Source of the DNA: Sapria himalayana
Taxonomy: Eukaryota; Streptophyta; Magnoliopsida; Malpighiales; Rafflesiaceae
Direction: 5' to 3'
NCBI GenBank assembly: GCA_029783825.1
Contig: JAREIK010001718.1
Span: 2,112,898 to 2,176,897, forward strand
DNA length: 64,000 nucleotides
In this document: positions 57,650 to 64,000 of the stretch, piece by piece
How positions within the stretch are numbered: the first letter of the stretch is position 1
Layout: the number at the start of each line of letters is the position of its first letter
Notes under the pieces: model-generated
Told to the model about the DNA's origin: nothing
What the model saw: only the letters and a program-made list of their open reading frames with translations
Database searches by the model: none
Translations under genes and position numbers: made by a program

Positions 57650-59180
57650 ATTTCATATTGTCAGGCTTAATAATCCACCATAATAATCTTTGGTATGCAC
57701 CATCAATAAAGTTTATGATTATCGGTGAAAATAAGAATATTTAGAATCAGTATCTTTTAATGTTTTGAATTACAATGTATGATAGCTCTAATCTACTAGT
57801 GATAGACATGATCTTATTAGCTCATTGGTGTATGATATTATTGATTTTAATAGTAATGAGTGAAAATGTAAGGATATCAGTCTTCTTGATGAGAGAGGAA
57901 CTCCCAAAAATATAAATGGTAATAAACTCATAGAGAAGCCTGTATTAGCTGCAATCTTCAGTTTAATATGGTCCGGAATTTTTCCAATGAAGATGTTTGA
58001 TCTAGATGAGTTAATATGGAGTTCAGATGTTTGTGCGAATTCTCATCACTTCTAATATAATGCTGGTTGATGAGATATCTTTTTTAGTGAATATGATGAG
58101 ATCATAAACATACATTAGATGCATTATTTATAGTGACAAACATCTTGAGCGGCAAGAAAAGTTATTTCTTTTTGTTGTTTTATGAATAAGTTTTGATGGA
58201 TACTTCATGCATAATGTAAATAAATAAGGAGAGAGAGGATTGCCTTGTGTAAGTACTTTTCATTCTTTGAAAAATCCATTAAGTTGCCTGGTAATGGATA
58301 ATGATAATGTACATTCAGAGATAATGTCTATGAACATATTCGAAAATTTAAGTGCTTCTAAGATTTTTCTGAGAAAATTCTAGTTAATCCTATCAAACAC
58401 TTTTGTATACTTTAAAGAAACATGTAGGAGATATTCCCCCCTCCACACACACACAATATTTTGGTCAAAAAGGAAATTATTTGAGATCAATATACCTTTA
58501 ACATATGTTGATTAGGCTAGGTAGGATCAATAATCTCGCCAAATATCAACTGCAGCCTTGAGGCAATTAGTTTTGATATTAGTTTATAAATGATATTGTT
58601 GCAAGAAATGAGCCTGAAATCCTTAACAGTAGATGTATAAGTAATTTTGAGTATTAATGTTATATATGCATGATTAATTTGATTTAGTATTTTTTCCATT
58701 TCAGAAGAAAGCATGGATATCTTCAAATATATCTTTTCATACATGATCCCATGCATGTTTGAAAAATTCAGCTATGAAACCATCAGGTCTAGGGGATTTA
58801 TATTTTTCCATGTCAAATTAAATTTTTTTATCTCATCGCTCGAGAAAGATAAGGAGAGATTATTCTGGTGATTACCATTTAGTCTCTTTCCATCAGAAAT
58901 GATTTCATGCTTGATTTGAACTCTACTTTTTGTAGATTCCATGAGGCATGTTTAATAATTGAGAAATTTTGTGTTGATCTTCTCTTGAGATGTAGATAAT
59001 TGTCCATCCTTTTTAACAATCGAAATAATTTAACTATTCTAAAATCTCGAATTCATTAGAGAGTAGAAGAATTTGGTGCATCTATCTGAAATTTTTAAAT
59101 ATCTAATTTTTGCTTTTTGTCTTAGAAAAAGTAATTTTGATTTTTTAATTTCTTCTATTTCATTCGCAACAAAGTTTATG
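57650..59180 (-). pseudogene. LINE reverse transcriptase region
   Basis: The minus strand reads NEIEEIKKSKLLFLRQKAKI, then YLKISDRCTKFFYSLMNSR (usual WLxxGDxNTxFFH) at about 59020-59165. It continues with PDGFIAEFFKHAWDHV near 58750-58795, then VKDFRLISCNNIIYKLISKL followed by IASRLQ at 58560-58635 (usual DYRPISLCNxxYKIIAKILAxRL). Next come LTQGNPLSPYLFTLCMK near 58205-58255, and MYVYDLIIF at about 58095-58120, where the catalytic YADD is changed to YVYD. Last are the FLGVPLSSRRLISLHF segment (57880-57935) and the RLQLIKSV-type block near 57790. Frameshifts and stops are many. The ORF 58517-58756 is one open piece of it. Confidence 0.9.
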
Positions 59181-59207
59181 CATTATGCATGGATGTGTGG
59201 TTGGGAG

Positions 59208-59650
59208 CAGAGGTGTCAAACGGGCCTGGGCCGGGCTTGCCCGGCCCGGCCCATTTTTTTTTTGAGCACGAGCATGCCTTCGTGCCGGACCAGACACGGT
59301 TTAAAATAGCTGGGCCCGGCAGGCCGTGCCGTTCCTTGCTTGGCCAGCTCGGGCTGGCCTGTCTATACGGTTTGGGATTCGGGGACTGCGGGTCGGGTCG
59401 AATTAGACCCGACCTGCTGTCTTTTTTGCAGGAGGGGCCATCGCGGGGTCGGGGTCAAAGGACACCTGACACTGGACAAACTCGTGCCGGTGTGCCGTGC
59501 CATGGGTCGAACCATGCCGGGTCAGGCACGGGCCAGGCACGGGCCAGGCACGGCACGGGCCCGGTCACGGAATTTTTCTGTGCCGGGCCGGCCCAGGCAC
59601 GGCTGAACCATGCTGTGCCTCGTGCCGGCCCGGCCAGGTTGACATCTCTT
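59208..59650. mobile_element. GC-rich non-autonomous hAT element (MITE) with perfect 8-bp target duplication
   Basis: A 443-base block begins cagaggtgtcaaacgggcc and ends ggccaggttgacatctctt. The termini are imperfect inverted repeats (CAGAGGTGTCAA against AAGAGATGTCAA). It is flanked on both sides by the identical 8-mer GTTGGGAG (59200-59207 and 59651-59658), the target duplication length of hAT transposons. The interior is full of gggcc, gccgggc, ggcacg and gtgccg words typical of GC-rich plant hAT MITEs, and its GC content is about twice that of the flanks. The frames 59073-59309, 59189-59743, 59340-59606 and 59497-59754 pass through it, encode Gly/Pro/Arg/Ala-rich strings and are artefacts. 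Confidence 0.9.
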
Positions 59651-59658
59651 GTTGGGAG

Positions 59659-60450
59659 AGTAGGGAGTTGCTTCTTGAAGTGTATGAAGTTTTTCTCATT
59701 AGAGATTTTTGTGTTAATGAGAACATGCTTGTTCCCTTATTAGAAGTGCTGTAGGATCATTGTATTATGAGGATAAAATTTATGTGAGTGAGCTACATAT
59801 TATAAAATTTGAAGGGTACATTCTGTGTCTTCTTCCATTTTTCTGCAGACAGCAACATCAAGCAGTGATCGAGGGGAATTCTTGGGGGAAAGAAATGAAC
59901 ATGGTATTCCAATTGCAGATTTGCTCATTCCTGGTTCATCATGGCTCCATTTAGTTTGCTTGAGACTTTTCTAAACTTAGTGAAGATCAACAATTAATGA
60001 AGTCATTACACTCATAATCTTTAATAGGTTTTCCTTCTGTCTTATTTGTCCTAGAGAGTATTGAATTGAAGCCTTCCATGATTATCCATAGGATACTTTT
60101 AGACACTCCTACAAATATTAGATTATAACAAAGAGGCCTTATGGTTATAATTGGAAGCAAATCATAAGCAAAAAATATGTTGAAATTTATCCTTTTTTCT
60201 TTTTTTGGTACTCGAAAAAGGATGTGTTGGGCTGAGGAAAATAGCATCCTTATCTCTGTAGCCGACCTATCTCATTAGATTAGTATTCACTCATTTTCAT
60301 GTTGAACAAAGGTCTCTGGAAAATTGAATTTTTTGAATTTATTCTTCCAAAATCAAGAGAGCTTTTGTTCATTTTAGTTTGTTTAAATAATTCTGAAATT
60401 ATCAATGCAATGTGTGTTAATAAGTCCTAACACCTCTTTATACTTTATGG
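59659..60450 (-). pseudogene. LINE endonuclease (APE-type) region
   Basis: The minus strand reads KEVLGLINTHCID near 60400-60440, then MLFSSAQHILFRVPKKEKRI, then ILWIIMEGFNSILSRTNKTE followed by GKPIKDYECNDFINC at 59987-60105. The last block corresponds to the conserved PWxIxGDFNxILxxxEKxGG of plant LINE endonucleases; the catalytic GDFN is altered to EGFN. 59659-59986 is its decayed continuation toward RT. Confidence 0.85.
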
Positions 60451-60480
60451 GATAATTTAAATCCCTTATGATTCTGCTTG

Positions 60481-60577
60481 CAATTTTGCATTCACATGAG
60501 TTGTTTTTATAAAAATATATGGTTCAAGCATATCATATAATTTCATATTCAACATTTCACATGTCCACATCAAATCA
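60481..60577. other. Short spacer between LINE and hAT remnant
   Basis: Nothing recognised. Confidence 0.4.
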
Positions 60578-60680
60578 TAGTTGTGAAAGGTGCAAGACAC
60601 ACCAAGGTGCAAGGGGCTCCAAGAGCCTTAATGCCCAAGGCCCTTAAGGCATAGATTTTTTTAAGTAAGGCGCATTCTAT
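60578..60680 (-). mobile_element. hAT terminus (3' end of the transposase-bearing element)
   Basis: tagttgtgaaaggtgcaaga, followed by cacaccaaggtgcaagg, then gccttaatgcc and cccttaaggc. This is a hAT-type inverted-repeat start with the subterminal AAGGCGCAAGGC-like motifs common in plant hAT elements. It lies 3' of the hAT transposase remnant on the minus strand. The opposite terminus is not found; a copia LTR abuts the other side. Confidence 0.55.
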
Positions 60681-60735
60681 TATATATATATGTTTAAAAA
60701 TATAATCAAATATAACAATTATTTATTATCAAATA

Positions 60736-60818
60736 TCATCAATAATATCAATCAAATCAATAATATCAATCCAATCAATAATATCAATCCAATCAATAAT
60801 ATCAATCCAATCAATAAA
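60736..60818 (+). repeat. 18-bp tandem repeat
   Basis: About 4.5 copies of aatcaataatatcaatcc, nearly identical. It makes the plus ORF 60690-60875 read a NNINPI repeat, which is not a gene. Confidence 0.92.
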
Positions 60819-61129
60819 AATACAATAATAATACTTCTAAGTATAAAAATTCATAAAACATATCAACAATTCTAACAAATTCCATCTTTTTAAAAATTCA
60901 TATAAATTATTAATAGAACATGGTAACATGCAAACACATATTCTTTGTCCAAATTCAAAAGTCATCTAAACAAAATATATTAAAATAATTAATTTGTCCA
61001 AAACATTGAATAATTGATTTTAATTCATCATTCATATTTATGTAATGATTATTATCATCATTATTTTCTTGTACTCATTTCACCAATAATTAATTTGTTC
61101 ATTTTCATCTATTAATTAAAAAGAAGACA

Positions 61130-62730
61130 TGAGTCTAGAGCTTGAAGCTGTGTTATTTTCCCTTGATGATGATTGCAACATGTTTGAGCTTGTTCTAGCT
61201 CTAATATCAAATCTAGACTCCCCAGCTTCACTTGCTCTGGCAACATCATCCCATGTCAAGTCATTATTATCAAATAACAAAATCTTTTTGTGCATCTACA
61301 TGATAATGAAAATCTTTATCATCCATTTTTCTTATTAATCACTCATCATTCTCATTAATTTTTTTCAAGATTATTGGGTCAATGATATCACACCTATCGT
61401 ATCTCTTCTTTAAGGCTCGATTATACTTGATGTATATCAAATCATTCAAATGTTGGTATTCTAATTTATTTTTCTTTTTGGTATGGATTTGCAAAATTTA
61501 TAAGCACATAAATATTTATTTTTCATATTTGGTATTTTTATAACTTAAAATATTTTTTAATATTTTTTAAGTATATAATATTACTTATGTTTTCAAAAAT
61601 ACTTGAATTTTTTTTCCAATCTTATGCACTACATGTTAGGCTAAGGATATTCACAACAAACTTTTTTAAATTTAGAGTTAAAGCTCTAAATAAAATCCAT
61701 CATTCAACTATAATAAAGATAATATATAAAATAATTTAGTATGAAATTCATAGCAATTCACTTATTTTCTACTATCTAAAATATGATATAATAAATTTGA
61801 AAAAAAAAATAAGTAACTAACATGGTGCCCTGGTCTTTCTTTTACTAATAGTTGAGTTCATTCTAAATATTCCTTTAGCCTTTTATATATATATATACCC
61901 AATTCAGCTATAGCTTTTTTTCCTATATCAACATCTGTTATTATTCTTTCAATATATTTATATAATTGTCTCATAATAATTTCATAATGTTCTAACTTTG
62001 ATTTATCATTGAAGACTTTTGGGTTCAAGAAGTACCCAATTGTGTGTAAATGTTAATGAAGCTAAAACTCTTATCTCTTATCAATGATTTCGAATATCTC
62101 ATTGTGCTTCTTTTCATTATTAAGAAAGTTTTTCATAATAATTTTTTTTGTTCTAGCCATGGTTTTATATGTGATCCATAAGAGTTTTTTTTTTCACCAT
62201 TAACCAAGTGAAGCACATGAACAAGAGGATTGAAACTCTATACAAAATATAATAATATTTCAAAAAGAAGGTATTATGGCTGTCTTAGTTGCATTATTTT
62301 TCTTTTACTCCTTTGCCCATTTATTTTCTAACTAATATGTATTTGTGAATATCTTTTTAAAATTATTTTTTTGCATATGTAAGCGAGACAATGTGATGAA
62401 AGCAATGACAAATCGTATTTTAGTAGGCTAAAGCAGTTCTTTTTGTCTAGTAAAATGTCTCATCATGTTGAATAATTCACTAAAAATATCTTCTATCCCA
62501 TTTTAATTATTGAAGGATCATTAATGAATTTCATGAACATATTTTACTTAGAATAATTCACTAAAAAGTTTATCAAAGTTTTTCCTTACCTATCGGATCA
62601 TCTATCCGACATAATGGAGCATCATTTTTTTTTTCATTCTATTTCATGATCTTTCATGGAATCTTTTATAAGCTTCAACTCTTTCTTAAGGCGAGTAACT
62701 ATTTGATTAAAATAATTTAATGGTAAAAGT
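61130..62730 (-). pseudogene. hAT superfamily transposase remnant
   Basis: On the minus strand the blocks of a plant hAT transposase (DUF659-type N-part to C-terminal dimerisation part) follow in order. CSIMSDR, TLINFLVNYSK and NDPSIIK lie at about 62510-62640. FNMMRHFTRQKELL and PTKIRFVIAFITLSRLHMQK lie at 62370-62475. LYKYIERIITDVDIGKKAIA and ELGIYI lie at 61895-61975. Then come NKLEYQHLNDLIYIKYNRAL and KKRYDR, followed by DPIILKKINENDE, at 61345-61475. The end is TWDDVARASEAGESRFDIRA followed by RTSS, at 61165-61250. Stops and frameshifts are frequent and the region between 61480 and 61850 has lost the SSSGCERNWS core, so it is inactive. The plus ORF 61129-61338 is an antisense shadow. Confidence 0.88.
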
Positions 62731-62810
62731 ATTCCAATATATTTTTTAGGAGATATGATTTTAATTTCTAATTATTTGATCATTCGAATCTTATTCTTTG
62801 TCATTTCTTA

Positions 62811-63051
62811 TGTTATAAATCAAATGTGAATGATAAATAAATAAATAATAAAAATTAATTTATCGTACTTTGAAATAATATATTTTTCAATTAAACAACT
62901 TGATTATAACTCTACATGTATTAAACAACACATACAGCTCCTTATATAGGAGACAAATTGATTAGCATAACTCACAAGAGTTGAGTGTTCCCATTAAATA
63001 GATAAAAATAAATAAAAAAATATTAAAAATAATAAAGAGCAAATGCTAACA
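62811..63051 (-). mobile_element. Ty1-copia 3' LTR
   Basis: The 241-base block starts TG (tgttataaat) and ends CA (ctaaca); on the minus strand it runs TGTTAGCATTT...ATAACA. It has a TATA signal in cctatataaggagc (about 62940-62953), followed by gtatgtgttgtttaatacatg. Immediately beyond it at 63052-63064 the minus strand carries a polypurine tract (gggaggggggaa), which marks it as a 3' LTR. It abuts the hAT remnant, so the copia element probably inserted there. Confidence 0.78.
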
Positions 63052-64000
63052 TTCCCCCCTCCCAAAGTAGTGCATGCAAAGTCTAAAATGCTAAAATCAA
63101 AGAAAAAACAAGTCACTTTGAACCAAAACTAAACTTAAGATTTGTGAACAAAATAATTTAAAATTATGTAGACTATGTAGTAATAGGGGGCAACAATGAG
63201 GGGGTAACAATGTGGGACAACATTATGATGTTCTCTTGGGTAATCAAGAGAAGATAGGCCTCCCAAATGCGAAATACTATAAAGCTGTAGTTGAAATGTT
63301 ATACAATCTAATTATAATTAAAGATGCAAGTAAAATAATGTCATAAAGAAGAAAGATTATATGAGGCCAACAAGAAGTAACACCAAATGCAAGTCTTATG
63401 TCATGATTTCTTTCTATAAAGTATGAGCTCATAATTTAATTAAATGCAAAGGAATAATAGCATAGAGATTGAATCAATATTGATTTGTTTTGAGACTTGC
63501 TTGAGCTCTTTCTACAATCATGGAATAGAATTCATAATAATCAAATAAGACAAAAAATTATTATTATATTCATTTAATTTTTTATATCATCAAAGATAAA
63601 CTTTAAAAATTGGATTTACTTCATTAACAATCAGAAATAAGTTTCAAATTCACATCAAGTTTAAATAATAATGCGTTTTTTTTTGTAAGTATTGGTAACT
63701 TTTTTAATTTTGTAATGATTTTTGATGCTATTAACAGTTTTATTCCTCTCTTTAATGGAGTTTATATCTTTCACAATAGTAGAAACTATCAATTGAATAT
63801 CTCTTATAAAGTTGTAAGTAAAGGGTATCACAACTTCATGTGAGTAGGTGATGAATTCCTTTTCATGTTTGGAAGATATTTTGCATATGAAAGGTGTGGA
63901 TTTGGCTTTGAATGCATTAGCGATAGCAACTTCTTTGCATGTGGAAGGAGCAATATTAGAATAGCCCTAATAATTAAGAGCCTCCATTTGATAGCTTTTG
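63052..64000 (-). other. Internal region of the copia element, coding not recognised
   Basis: This lies upstream (minus sense) of the polypurine tract. An open minus-strand stretch of about 100 codons at 63661-63966 reads GYSNIAPSTCKEVAIANAFK, then AKSTPFICKISSKHEKEFIT, then lysine-rich sequence. It has no ATG at its start within the window and matches nothing I know. No RNase H block (ADIFTKxL) could be found, so the element may be non-autonomous or this part decayed. Confidence 0.4.

Larger units (their letters stand above)
57500..60480 (-). mobile_element. L1-type LINE (non-LTR retrotransposon), decayed
   Basis: Endonuclease remnants at 60450-59987 and reverse transcriptase remnants at 58990-57650 lie in the right order on the minus strand, with the linker region between them. 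A hAT MITE is inserted at 59208-59650, between endonuclease and RT. The 3' end may be at the T-run near 57362. The coding sequence is broken throughout. Confidence 0.88.

Noticed and set aside
59189..59743. 184-codon open frame, the longest in the window
   Set aside because: It runs through the hAT MITE and across its target duplication; the Gly/Pro/Ala/Arg-rich translation reflects GGGCC-type words, not a protein.
1..64000. tRNA, rRNA, organelle or viral insertions
   Set aside because: I looked for cloverleaf-like arms with CCA-proximal motifs, rRNA cores, plastid/mitochondrial genes and pararetroviral motifs and recognised none.

Overview
This 64 kb window is nuclear DNA of a flowering plant. 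It is very AT-rich and gene-poor, and it is packed with decayed plant transposable elements: Ty1-copia, Ty3-gypsy, LINE, CACTA (En/Spm) and hAT. Every recognisable protein fragment is of plant type, and introns have plant GT-AG or GC-AG borders. I cannot name the species, and monocot versus eudicot is not settled by what I see. Nothing in the window is bacterial.

Layout. (1) 1-1190: remnant of a Ty1-copia pol. (2) About 1.2-17.4 kb, resuming at 33.7-36.4 kb: a pile-up of strongly diverged copies of one gypsy-type LTR in both orientations. Its minus-strand internal regions keep gag and protease remnants but no reverse transcriptase that I can see. A copia-type solo LTR (5646-6086) is inserted in it. 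(3) 17392-33718: a 16.3 kb CACTA element inserted inside one of those gypsy LTRs. It has no recognisable transposase but carries a GH3 gene fragment, a RAD6-type ubiquitin-conjugating enzyme exon fragment, and three unusual low-complexity arrays. (4) 36.4-37.3 kb: 3' end of a copia element. (5) About 39-50.4 kb: further CACTA sequence. This comprises a second copy of the first element's left terminus in inverted orientation (ending at 45181), a dead HD-Zip class I gene copy (42708-43340), a Transposase_24-like remnant and a full-length but broken TNP2-type transposase on the minus strand (45190-48960), with its probable 5' terminus at 50386. (6) 51065-53152: the only plausible live host gene, the first four exons of a membrane-anchored WD40 protein of the transducin beta-like 2 type. 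(7) 53153-64000: what appears to be its fourth intron, starting with a GC splice donor. It is filled with a copia remnant, a LINE, a GC-rich hAT-type MITE with a perfect 8-bp target duplication, an hAT transposase remnant and a copia LTR.

The elements are nested: copia LTR in gypsy LTR, CACTA in gypsy LTR, hAT MITE in LINE, CACTA end in or beside a TNP2 element. The most notable object is the 17392-33718 CACTA element, a gene-fragment-carrying (Pack-type) transposon whose boundaries are supported by its TIRs and by an uninterrupted paralogous LTR at 7.9-10.6 kb. I did not find a new enzymatic or defence system; the interest lies in gene capture, nested insertion and unusual repeats.
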